Shown here piece after piece: positions 57,515 to 64,000 of a stretch of DNA of 64,000 nt (positions within the stretch are counted from its first letter, which is position 1; each line of letters starts with the position of its first letter). The notes below the pieces were generated by a model. The model did no database searches. It was given only the letters and a program-made list of their open reading frames with translations, and had not been told where the DNA came from. The DNA is from Ochrobactrum vermis. Its GTDB lineage: Bacteria; Pseudomonadota; Alphaproteobacteria; Rhizobiales; Rhizobiaceae. The stretch lies in NCBI RefSeq assembly GCF_002975205.1, contig NZ_PCOC01000001.1, positions 2,718,001-2,782,000 of the forward strand, in the 5' to 3' direction. Position numbers and translations under genes: made by a program.

Positions 57515-58830
57515 TGACCGATACGACCCTCAACGCCGGCGGTGCAACGGCGCAGCCGACACGCCGCGATATCGGAATCAAGCGTCGTTACGCCGCTGAA
57601 CGTCGCTTTCGCTACTATGGTATTGCCGCGATTTCCATCGGCGTGTTCTTCCTCTGCGCGCTCCTGTTCTCGGTCTTTTCCAAGGGCTATACGGCCTTCT
57701 GGCAGACGACGCTGTATCTGCCGGTCAAGCTTGAAGAAAAGGTGATCGATCCGGGCAACAAGCGCGCGACCGATCCCAATGTGCTGATCACGGCCAATTA
57801 TCCGCTGCTGGTGCGCAATGCGTTGGCTGAAAAGCTCGGTGTTGCCACAACAGACCGTCCGGCAATGCGCGATCTGGGCCGTTTCTATTCCGACGGCGTA
57901 CGCATTCAGTTGCGCAAGATGGTGATGGATAATCCGTCGCTCATCGGCACGACCCAGACCGTTCCGGTTCTGGCGGGCGCCGACATCGATTCCGCCTTCA
58001 AAGGGCAGATCGACCTTTCCGTGCCAGAGACGAGCCGCAAGGTTTCGGACCGTCAGGTGGGCTGGATGAAGACGCTTTCGGAAGAAGGCGTCATGAAGGA
58101 GGCCTTCAATACCGGTCTCTTCACCTTCGGCGCTTCCAGCCGTCCGGAAACGTCCGGTCTTGGTGTTGCGCTGGTCGGTTCGTTCTACATGATGCTGATC
58201 GTTCTCGGCCTGTCGCTGCCTATCGGCGTCGCCGCTTCGATTTATCTGGAAGAGTTCGCCAAGAAGAACCGGTTCACCGACATGATCGAGGTGAACATCA
58301 ACAATCTGGCGGCCGTACCGTCCATCGTGTTCGGTCTGCTTGGGCTTGCGGTCTTCATCAACTTTTTCGGCCTGCCGCGTTCCGCGTCGCTGGTTGGTGG
58401 GCTGGTGCTGACGCTGATGACACTTCCCACCATCATCATTGCGACCCGTGCTGCCCTTCGCGCAGTGCCACCGTCGATCCGCGCCGCAGCTCTTGGCCTG
58501 GGCGCTTCGAAAACGCAGATGGTGTTCCACCACGTCCTGCCGCTTGCCGCACCCGGCATCCTGACCGGTACCATTATTGGTCTTGCCCATGCGCTCGGTG
58601 AAACCGCGCCGCTTCTGCTGATCGGCATGGTGGCGTTCGTCGCCGACGTGCCGTCGACACCGATGGACCCGTCGACCGCTTTGCCGGTGCAGATCTATAT
58701 GTGGGCGAACGAAGCAGAACGAGCCTTTGTGGAACGCACGTCAGGCGCTATCATCGTCCTGCTTCTGTTCCTTGCCGTGATGAACATTGCAGCAATCATT
58801 CTGCGCCGCCGCTTCGAGCGCCGCTGGTAA
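57514..58830 (+). CDS. pstA: Phosphate ABC transporter permease PstA
   Basis: A 438-residue inner-membrane permease partner of PstC, also with an enlarged periplasmic region (about residues 60-210) between helix 1 and the permease core. The EAA loop reads [31 protein letters not shown] text. It is coupled to pstC by TAATG and followed 16 bases later by pstB. Confidence 0.94.
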   Translation: MTDTTLNAGGATAQPTRRDIGIKRRYAAERRFRYYGIAAISIGVFFLCALLFSVFSKGYTAFWQTTLYLPVKLEEKVIDPGNKRATDPNVLITANYPLLVRNALAEKLGVATTDRPAMRDLGRFYSDGVRIQLRKMVMDNPSLIGTTQTVPVLAGADIDSAFKGQIDLSVPETSRKVSDRQVGWMKTLSEEGVMKEAFNTGLFTFGASSRPETSGLGVALVGSFYMMLIVLGLSLPIGVAASIYLEEFAKKNRFTDMIEVNINNLAAVPSIVFGLLGLAVFINFFGLPRSASLVGGLVLTLMTLPTIIIATRAALRAVPPSIRAAALGLGASKTQMVFHHVLPLAAPGILTGTIIGLAHALGETAPLLLIGMVAFVADVPSTPMDPSTALPVQIYMWANEAERAFVERTSGAIIVLLLFLAVMNIAAIILRRRFERRW

Positions 58831-58846
58831 ACGGGAGTCGAAAGCT

Positions 58847-59668
58847 ATGAATCTGATGACCGAACGATCTCTCGAGAAAGCCGTAGGAGAAAAAATGAAC
58901 GCCAACGCCAATTCCATAAAGATGCGCGGCGACAAGGTCTGCGTATTTTATGGTGAGAAGCAGGCGCTGTTCGACGTCGATCTGGAAATCCAGGAAAAGA
59001 TGGTCACGGCGCTGATCGGCCCTTCGGGCTGCGGCAAGTCCACCTTCCTGCGTTCGCTCAATCGCATGAACGATACGATCGAAGGCTGCAAGGTCGGCGG
59101 CAAGATCACGCTCGACAATGAGGACATCTACGATCCGAAGATCGATGTCGTCGAGCTGCGCGCCCGCGTTGGCATGGTGTTCCAGAAGCCGAATCCGTTT
59201 CCGAAGTCGATTTATGAAAATGTCGCTTACGGCCCGCGCATTCATGGTCTCGCCCGTACCAAGGCCGATCTGGAGGAAATCGTCGTGACGAGCCTGCAGA
59301 AGGCGAGCTTGTTCGAGGAAGTGAAGGACCGTCTGCACGATGCTGGCACCGGCCTTTCCGGTGGCCAGCAGCAGCGCCTCTGCATTGCGCGCGCGATTGC
59401 GGTGAGCCCGGAAGTCATTTTGATGGATGAACCGTGCTCGGCGCTCGATCCGATTGCTACCGCCAAGGTGGAGGAGCTGATCGACGAGCTGCGCCAGAAC
59501 TATACGATCGTGATCGTCACCCACTCCATGCAGCAGGCTGCCCGCGTTTCGCAGCGCACCGCCATGTTCCATCTTGGCAATCTGGTCGAAGTGGGCGACA
59601 CGGAAACCATGTTCACCGCGCCGACCGAAAAGCGCACGCAGGACTACATCACCGGACGCTTCGGCTAA
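58847..59668 (+). CDS. pstB: Phosphate ABC transporter ATP-binding protein PstB
   Basis: A 273-residue ATPase with Walker [10 protein letters not shown], the signature [14 protein letters not shown], Walker [13 protein letters not shown] and the His switch THSM. It powers phosphate import and signals sufficiency to PhoR through PhoU. ATG 58847 has GGGAG nine bases upstream. ATG 58895 also has AGGAG and would give a shorter form. Confidence 0.97.
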   Translation: MNLMTERSLEKAVGEKMNANANSIKMRGDKVCVFYGEKQALFDVDLEIQEKMVTALIGPSGCGKSTFLRSLNRMNDTIEGCKVGGKITLDNEDIYDPKIDVVELRARVGMVFQKPNPFPKSIYENVAYGPRIHGLARTKADLEEIVVTSLQKASLFEEVKDRLHDAGTGLSGGQQQRLCIARAIAVSPEVILMDEPCSALDPIATAKVEELIDELRQNYTIVIVTHSMQQAARVSQRTAMFHLGNLVEVGDTETMFTAPTEKRTQDYITGRFG

Positions 59669-59733
59669 TCCGGAACTGCGCTCAAACAGATAGACAGTGC
59701 GGCTTCCCCGCAATTTATATTACGAGGTCTACT

Positions 59734-60456
59734 ATGCCGTCTCAGCATACCGTTCGCTCCTACGATGAGGAATTGAAGTTTCTCACCCATAAGATCGCCG
59801 AAATGGGCGGACATGCGGAACGTATGGTCGAGCAGTCGGTCGCCGCTATCGTCAATGCGGACAATGCGCTCGCACAACGCGTTATCTCCGACGATCTGAT
59901 CCTCGATGCCAGTGAGCGCGAGATCGACGACAAGGCTGTGATGATCATTGCCAAGCGCCAGCCCATGGCTGTGGACTTGCGTGAAATCATCGGCTCGATC
60001 CGCATCTCTGCCGATCTGGAGCGTGTCGGCGATCTGGGCAAGAACATTGCCAAGCGCGTTGCCGCCGTTTCGGAATCGCGTCAGCCGGTAAAGCTATATC
60101 GCGGCCTTGAAACCCTGGCCGAACTGGCGCTGACCCAGCTCAAGGATGTGCTCGACGCCTATGCGTCGCGCTCGGTGCAGCAGATCAATGTCGTTCGCGA
60201 TCGCGATGACGAGATCGACGCCATGTACACGTCGCTGTTCCGCGAACTGCTGACTTATATGATGGAAGATCCGCGCAATATCTCCGCCTGCACGCATCTT
60301 CTGTTCTGCGCGAAGAATATCGAGCGCATCGGCGATCACGCGACCAATATCGCGGAGACTGTCTATTACATCGTGACCGGCCTGCAAATGCCGGCCGAAC
60401 GACCCAAGGAAGACCTGAGCCACGGCATTGTCGTGGATGAGGCGCGTAAACCCTGA
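59734..60456 (+). CDS. phoU: Phosphate signalling protein PhoU
   Basis: A 240-residue helical protein with two PhoU repeats; each contains the metal-binding motif region (IRISADLERVGDLGKNIAKR and KNIERIGDHATNIAET). It links PstSCAB to the PhoR/PhoB two-component system and keeps the regulon off when phosphate is abundant. ATG 59734 follows ACGAGG. phoB lies 116 bases downstream. Confidence 0.96.
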   Translation: MPSQHTVRSYDEELKFLTHKIAEMGGHAERMVEQSVAAIVNADNALAQRVISDDLILDASEREIDDKAVMIIAKRQPMAVDLREIIGSIRISADLERVGDLGKNIAKRVAAVSESRQPVKLYRGLETLAELALTQLKDVLDAYASRSVQQINVVRDRDDEIDAMYTSLFRELLTYMMEDPRNISACTHLLFCAKNIERIGDHATNIAETVYYIVTGLQMPAERPKEDLSHGIVVDEARKP

Positions 60457-60572
60457 ACTACAGCCGACCGAACTTCGGTCCGGCGGTTGAGAATGAGTGA
60501 ATAGCGCGGCGGCACGCGGTCGATTGGGGGATTGTATCTAGCGCCCGCCGAAATTGGATAGGGAAATACTGG

Positions 60573-61259
60573 ATGTCACAGGCACCCAAAATCGCTGTGG
60601 TGGAAGACGAAGAGGCGCTGAGCGTCCTGCTTCGCTACAATCTCGAAGCAGAGGGCTATCAGGTCGATACGATGCTGCGCGGCGACGAGGCCGAAATCGC
60701 CTTGCGCGAGAACGTGCCGGATCTGCTCATTCTGGACTGGATGCTGCCAGGCGTGTCAGGCATCGAGCTTTGCCGCCGTCTGCGTCAATGGCCTGAAACG
60801 GAGCGCCTGCCGATTATCATGCTGACGGCGCGTGGCGAGGAAAGCGAACGCGTTCGCGGCTTGAGCGTCGGCGCAGACGATTATGTCGTGAAGCCATTTT
60901 CGACGCCGGAACTTCTGGCGCGCGTCAAGGCCATGCTGCGCCGGTCCAATCCAAGCATTCTTTCTCACGTGCTGAAAGTGGGTGATCTCGTTCTCGACCG
61001 CCAGCAGCATCGTGTCTATCGCAAGGAAAAGGAAGTTCGCCTTGGACCGACGGAATTCCGCCTGCTCGAATATTTCATGATGTCGCCCGGTCGTGTTTTC
61101 TCGCGAAGCCAGCTTCTCGATGGGGTCTGGGGACCGGATATCTATGTGGATGATCGCACGGTGGACGTCCATGTCGGACGGTTGCGCAAGGCGATCAATG
61201 TCGGTCGCGCGCTTGATCTGATCCGCACCGTCCGCGGCGCCGGTTATTCTTTCGGCTGA
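60573..61259 (+). CDS. phoB: Phosphate regulon response regulator PhoB
   Basis: A 228-residue OmpR-family regulator. The receiver domain (residues 1-120) has the acidic pocket VVEDEEA, LILDWMLPG and KPFSTPELLARV. The C-terminal winged helix (LGPTEFRLLEYFMMSPGRVFSRSQLLDGVWG, RGAGYSFG) binds Pho boxes like the one before pstS. No phoR lies next to it in the window. A terminator follows. Confidence 0.96.
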   Translation: MSQAPKIAVVEDEEALSVLLRYNLEAEGYQVDTMLRGDEAEIALRENVPDLLILDWMLPGVSGIELCRRLRQWPETERLPIIMLTARGEESERVRGLSVGADDYVVKPFSTPELLARVKAMLRRSNPSILSHVLKVGDLVLDRQQHRVYRKEKEVRLGPTEFRLLEYFMMSPGRVFSRSQLLDGVWGPDIYVDDRTVDVHVGRLRKAINVGRALDLIRTVRGAGYSFG

Positions 61260-61300
61260 TCGACGCAGTCGTCTACGATTTCAGGAATTGAACTTATCCG

Positions 61301-61332
61301 GTCCGCCACGGCTCTCGTGGTGGGCCGTTTTT
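61301..61332 (+). terminator. Terminator after phoB
   Basis: CCGCCACG pairs with CGTGGTGG (one G-U) around GCTCT, followed by GCCGTTTTT. Confidence 0.75.
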
Positions 61333-61901
61333 GCTTGCGGCGGAGCTTTGTGAAGCGCAGGTCGGTGTCATCCGATTCGCATCGGGACGGTCGAAACAGG
61401 CGTTGAAAGCCCGGTCTCACGCGATGTTACAAGCCTGTTTCCAAAGTTGACATGGTGCAGCGGAACCTCTCTCAAAACAGAAATTCCGCAGATCATTTGA
61501 AGCACCATGAATGTGCTTGCAAAAAATGCGCAAGCAAAAGCGAATTAAGGCAGCGATATGGCGTGTATTGCGAGACTTTGAATCTCATTAAATCAATATC
61601 TTATCTGAATTGATAGATACTGTTAAGAAATTGTTAATATATTTAAAGGGCTTGTAGGCATATTCGCACTCTCGATTCGGAATTGTTTTCGGACGTTTCA
61701 GCCGTCCTCAGCATTGTTGGGATTTGACCCTTCGCCTTTTTTTGGCCTAAAAATTCCAAAACCTTGAATTCGATTGAGCGACAGTAGGGCGTGTGATTTT
61801 GATCTTCGTCCTCTTTGACTTGCACCGCAGTCAGACGTTCGAGCGCATCGTTCCAGATGTGTTTGCCCGAATGGATGACTGGATCAGTTAAGGGTCCTAA
61901 C
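61333..61901. promoter_or_regulatory. Long leader region of the SleB-type hydrolase gene
   Basis: About 570 bases, AT-rich in the middle. It holds a perfect CtrA box (61623-61637, listed separately), two GANTC sites (near 61580 and 61676), and a weak minus-strand ORF (61643-61903). I see no firm -35/-10 pair. Confidence 0.4.
61623..61637. promoter_or_regulatory. Perfect CtrA box upstream of the SleB-type hydrolase
   Basis: TTAAGAAATTGTTAA is TTAA-N7-TTAA. A third TTAA-like element (ATTTAAAG) follows. It lies about 280 bases upstream of the hydrolase start. Confidence 0.65.
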
Positions 61902-61903
61902 AT
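61643..61903 (-). CDS. Possible small protein, doubtful
   Basis: An 86-codon open frame. Its first half (HIWNDALERLTAVQVKEDED) has protein-like composition and GC-rich third positions; the second half does not. No ribosome-binding site is visible. It faces the CtrA box and overlaps the hydrolase leader. It may be a remnant or chance frame. Confidence 0.25.
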   Translation of the reverse strand: MLGPLTDPVIHSGKHIWNDALERLTAVQVKEDEDQNHTPYCRSIEFKVLEFLGQKKAKGQIPTMLRTAETSENNSESRVRICLQAL

Positions 61904-61919
61904 GAGACTGAGCCATTGA
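61902..61919 (+). CDS. Five-codon leader ORF overlapping the hydrolase start
   Basis: ATG at 61902 encodes MRLSH and stops at TGA 61917-61919. It is preceded by AAGGG at 61890-61894. Its stop overlaps the TTG start of the hydrolase (TTGA), which itself has no good ribosome-binding site. The arrangement fits termination-reinitiation. Confidence 0.4.
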   Translation: MRLSH

Positions 61920-62863
61920 CGCGCGCCGCGAAGTGGAAATTGCCCGTTCTTATCGGGCTAGTGGTTGCGCCTTTCGTGGTGACCGGTTGCACGACGACTG
62001 GAACCTCGGGAAAAGCCAATTCGGAAAAGACGGCGGCAAGCCACGTCAAGACCGTCAATGGCGTGAAGACCTATACCTACACCGCACGGGACAAGAATTG
62101 TCTTGAGCGTGCGATGTTCTTCGAATCCAACCGTTCGAGCTCCGATGGCCTTCTGGCTGTCGGCACGGTCGTCATGAATCGTCTCGCATCGGGCCGTTAT
62201 CCGGATACGATTTGTGGTGTGGTCGGTCAGAAGAACCAGTTTGCACCTGGTGTTCTTTCACGCCAGATGAATTCCAAAGCGCTGCCGGACGTCCAGGCCG
62301 CCGCAGCCGCAGTCCTCAAAGGGGAACGGCATCCAAAGTTGAAGAATGCCATGTTCTTCCACACGGCTGGCCTGAAATTTCCCTATAACAACATGCATTA
62401 TGTGCTCGTCGCGGGTGGCAATTCCTTCTACGAGAAGCGCAATCGCGACGGTTCGCTGCAAAGCCCGGTTCCGCAGGATCCATACAATCTCGCTCTGGCC
62501 TATTCACCGCAATCACCTTCTGTTCCGCAAGATGCATCCTATGACGTGACCTTGCCGCAGACAGGACCGGTTCCGGGAACGGAACCAACCGTTCAGGTGG
62601 CGCTTGCGGAAGCTGTAAAGGCTCAAAGCGTGGAACAGAATGTCGGTGCTGGCCCGCAGGCTCGCGGCGACCGTCTGGCGCGTCATCGCGGTGTTGCAGC
62701 GCCTCAACAGGAACAGCCTGTGCAGATGGCCTCCTACCAGTCGCAATTCGATACGACTGCCCCGCAGGCGGCATCGCTCGGCTATGCGCCTGCAAGCCAG
62801 AAGCAGGTTGACGCCATCGGCGCGCTCCTTCTGTCCCAGGACCGCCCGGAAGCACCGCTCTAA
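61916..62863 (+). CDS. SleB-type cell wall hydrolase, lipoprotein
   Basis: A 315-residue protein. The N-terminal signal PVLIGLVVAPFVVTGC ends in a lipobox Cys, so it is probably an anchored lipoprotein. Residues about 55-170 form the Hydrolase_2/SleB domain (CLERAMFFESNRSSSDGLLAVGTVVMNRL, QFAPGVLS, MFFHTAGLKF), which cleaves peptidoglycan as a glycosylase. The C-terminal third is low-complexity Gln/Pro/Ala-rich. It starts at TTG 61916, coupled to a leader ORF. A CtrA box upstream suggests cell-cycle timing. Confidence 0.87.
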   Translation: MTRAAKWKLPVLIGLVVAPFVVTGCTTTGTSGKANSEKTAASHVKTVNGVKTYTYTARDKNCLERAMFFESNRSSSDGLLAVGTVVMNRLASGRYPDTICGVVGQKNQFAPGVLSRQMNSKALPDVQAAAAAVLKGERHPKLKNAMFFHTAGLKFPYNNMHYVLVAGGNSFYEKRNRDGSLQSPVPQDPYNLALAYSPQSPSVPQDASYDVTLPQTGPVPGTEPTVQVALAEAVKAQSVEQNVGAGPQARGDRLARHRGVAAPQQEQPVQMASYQSQFDTTAPQAASLGYAPASQKQVDAIGALLLSQDRPEAPL

Positions 62864-62891
62864 GAAGCGTGTTTATAATCGGACAAACTGA

Positions 62892-62925
62892 AACGCCGGT
62901 CTGATTTCATTCAGATCGGCGTTTT
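62892..62925 (+). terminator. Terminator after the SleB-type hydrolase
   Basis: AACGCCGGTCTGA pairs with TCAGATCGGCGTT (one G-U) around a short loop, followed by TTGGTTT. Confidence 0.85.
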
Positions 62926-62964
62926 GGTTTCATGGGTGACCGCTGTCCCTTTCCGGAGAAGCTT

Positions 62965-63207
62965 TCAGGGCCGGTAGATCACCATCGGTGCGTCGTAGAA
63001 ATCGACCTGGTTCTGCCAGGCGCGCCGGTCGGCTCTGCGATCGAGGTCCAATCGCATGAGACAATTGGCGAAAGCGTCGGTCTTGGCCTTGAAGCCATAG
63101 CTGCGGCAGGTCTGCTCGTCGGCGGCGCGGCGTTGCTCGGGCGTCATGGTAACGCAGCCCGCAAGTAGGCTGGTTATGCAAAGTAGGATAAGCACTTTCC
63201 GGTTCAT
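62965..63207 (-). CDS. Small lipoprotein of unknown function
   Basis: An 80-residue protein with a lipobox signal (VLILLCITSLLAGC) and a mature part with CRSYGFKAKTDAFANCLM, where two Cys may form a disulfide, then basic residues and ending in APMVIYRP. ATG 63207 is preceded by GAGGAAAG. A frameshifted relative lies 230 bases upstream on the same strand (63433-63683). Function unknown. Confidence 0.8.
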   Translation of the reverse strand: MNRKVLILLCITSLLAGCVTMTPEQRRAADEQTCRSYGFKAKTDAFANCLMRLDLDRRADRRAWQNQVDFYDAPMVIYRP

Positions 63208-63264
63208 CGCCGTTACTTTCCTCGTGGCGCTCACCGCATCGTTATCGTGCGTGGTGCGATGAAA

Positions 63265-63366
63265 TTATACGAGCGTATCCCGATAAGTGCGAAGCATCTT
63301 TCGGGAAAAAGCGCTAAAAAAATGGGTCGAGCATTTCCAATGGTTCAATCCAGACAGGAAATGCTC
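63265..63366. repeat. Composite intergenic repeat between the two lipoproteins
   Basis: The left part, AGCGTATCCCGATAAGTGCG onward, resembles the element at 26929-26970. The right part is the inverted repeat GAGCATTTCC (63329-63338) and GGAAATGCTC (63357-63366), a relative of the copy at 51921-51958. Confidence 0.6.
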
Positions 63367-63432
63367 TAGGCGCTAGAGCAACGTCAGCGATTTCGGTAAT
63401 CTAATCACGTGGAATCGAATCTTCCCGCTTTG

Positions 63433-63683
63433 TCAAAACCATGGATAGGGAAGAGGCAGACCTTCCTCGACATCTCGGTCATTCTGCCAGAGACGCTTGT
63501 CGATATCGCGTTGGAGATCCCGCTGTCCGAGGCATTTTTTGAAAGCTGTCGTCTTCGGTTTATATCCCGCAGTATGGCAGAAATTCTGATCCATAGTGCG
63601 AAGTTGCGCGACGGTCTGAGTCGAGCATCCGGTAATTGCAGAAAAGGAAAATAAAATAAAATAAGAAATATTCTGGTGTTCAT
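63433..63683 (-). pseudogene. Frameshifted small lipoprotein, paralogue of 62965-63207
   Basis: ATG 63683 with GGAG just upstream starts NTRIFLILFYFPF, a signal-like stretch. The frame then needs a -1 shift within the T-rich run near 63640 to continue as SAITGC, a lipobox. The mature part CSTQTVAQLRTMDQNF, CHTAGYKPKTTAFKKCLG and KRLWQNDRDVEE ends at TGA 63433-63435. The block CHTAGYKPKTTAFKKC aligns with CRSYGFKAKTDAFANC of the neighbour, so this is a real coding region. The length is one base short of a multiple of three, consistent with a single T deletion, a sequencing error or slippage. Confidence 0.7.
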
Positions 63684-63794
63684 AATCACTCCAAAGAAAA
63701 ATGCACTTCTATGTATATTTGAAGGTGTTTACATTGTAATCACCAGTTTTTAATACCAATTAATTTCAGTTTGTTCACCCAAGAAGGCTAACAT

Positions 63795-64000
63795 ATGGAG
63801 ATTCGTCAATACATGGGCAACAATTCATTCGTGAATGCCATTCATCCGGTGAAACTTGAACGTCTGGCGGAAGTCGCTGTTCGCGTTGGCCTGCAATTGC
63901 GCGAGGGGCAAGATCTCGTCATCACCGCACCGGTCGTCGCGCTGCCGCTGGTTCGGCTGATTGCCAAGCATGCCTACAAGGCCGGGGCTGGACTGGTAAC
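63795..64000 (+). CDS. M29-family aminopeptidase, 5' part only
   Basis: An open frame from ATG 63795 runs off the right edge. It encodes KLERLAEVAVRVGLQLREG and QDLVITAPVVALPLVRLIAK, matching the N-terminal helix and strand of M29 (thermophilic/AmpS-type) metalloaminopeptidases. Its catalytic half is not in the window. The upstream region is AT-rich with TTAATACCAATTAA, whose spacing is one base short of a CtrA box. Confidence 0.75.
   Translation, partial: MEIRQYMGNNSFVNAIHPVKLERLAEVAVRVGLQLREGQDLVITAPVVALPLVRLIAKHAYKAGAGLV

Noticed and set aside
63409..63654. Plus-strand ORF of 81 codons opposite the frameshifted lipoprotein
   Set aside because: The minus strand shows homology to the neighbouring lipoprotein in the shifted frame, so the plus-strand frame is a shadow.
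63748..63766. TTAATACCAATTAA upstream of the aminopeptidase as a CtrA box
   Set aside because: The spacing between the two TTAA is six bases, not seven.

Overview
The window reads as a chromosomal segment of a Rhizobiales alphaproteobacterium, most likely a member of the Brucellaceae (Ochrobactrum/Brucella group). I infer this from protein sequences that resemble Brucella ones I remember (AhcY, TrpF, AccD, PstB, IF-3) and from gene order. Alphaproteobacterial traits agree: a DivL tyrosine pseudo-kinase, alpha-type AddAB, a Sinorhizobium-type PmtA, perfect CtrA boxes (TTAA-N7-TTAA), a GTTC-N7-GTTC LexA box, GANTC methylation sites and a CTTG-N18-CYTATNTNNG heat-shock promoter. It is mostly core genome. 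I see no phage, insertion sequence with a transposase, CRISPR array, tRNA or rRNA gene.

Layout. 1-2.5 kb: end of a probable HPr gene, a cysteine-less glutamate-racemase homologue, and ahcY behind a structured leader. 2.8-14.7 kb (+): divL, a tsaE-amgK fusion, murU, addB, addA, trxA. 14.8-24.4 kb (-): trpF-trpB-orf-trpA-accD-folC, a ydcF-like gene and a YgjP-type metallopeptidase, a DUF2852 membrane protein, and a hydrolase-benE pair. 24.7-31.5 kb (+): translation genes infC, rpmI, rplT, pheS and pheT, interleaved with a membrane methyltransferase and a kinase-like protein. 31.5-37.3 kb: accessory-looking regulators and enzymes (TetR/MFS exporter, aldo-keto reductase/LysR, nucleotidyltransferase, Gfo/Idh/MocA dehydrogenase). 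37.4-47.1 kb: dnaK, dnaJ, pmtA, a flavin reductase, pyrF, a DUF1330 gene, an SMP-30 lactonase, gshB and comM. 47.1-54.7 kb: small enzymes, a BTLCP cysteine peptidase, a two-gene peptidase/ATP-grasp ligase cassette, an RlpA-like protein, a YbaN-like protein and an aminotransferase. 54.7-61.3 kb: the phosphate regulon pstSCAB-phoU-phoB behind a four-repeat Pho box. 61.6-64 kb: a SleB-type hydrolase, two related small lipoproteins (one frameshifted), and the start of an M29 aminopeptidase.

Themes. Several loci point to cell-cycle and envelope control. DivL feeds the CtrA pathway, perfect CtrA boxes precede the BTLCP/ligase locus and the SleB hydrolase, and GANTC clusters precede divL and rlpA. 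Peptidoglycan recycling (AmgK-MurU) and DNA repair (AddAB, a LexA-box comM) are also present. The observations I would follow first are the CtrA-box-flanked GNAT-peptidase C39 plus RLAN/ATP-grasp cassette, tandem covarying hairpin repeats placed just upstream of rpmI and pheS, an unknown gene translationally coupled between trpB and trpA, the racemase homologue with both catalytic cysteines replaced, and the frameshifted lipoprotein paralogue.
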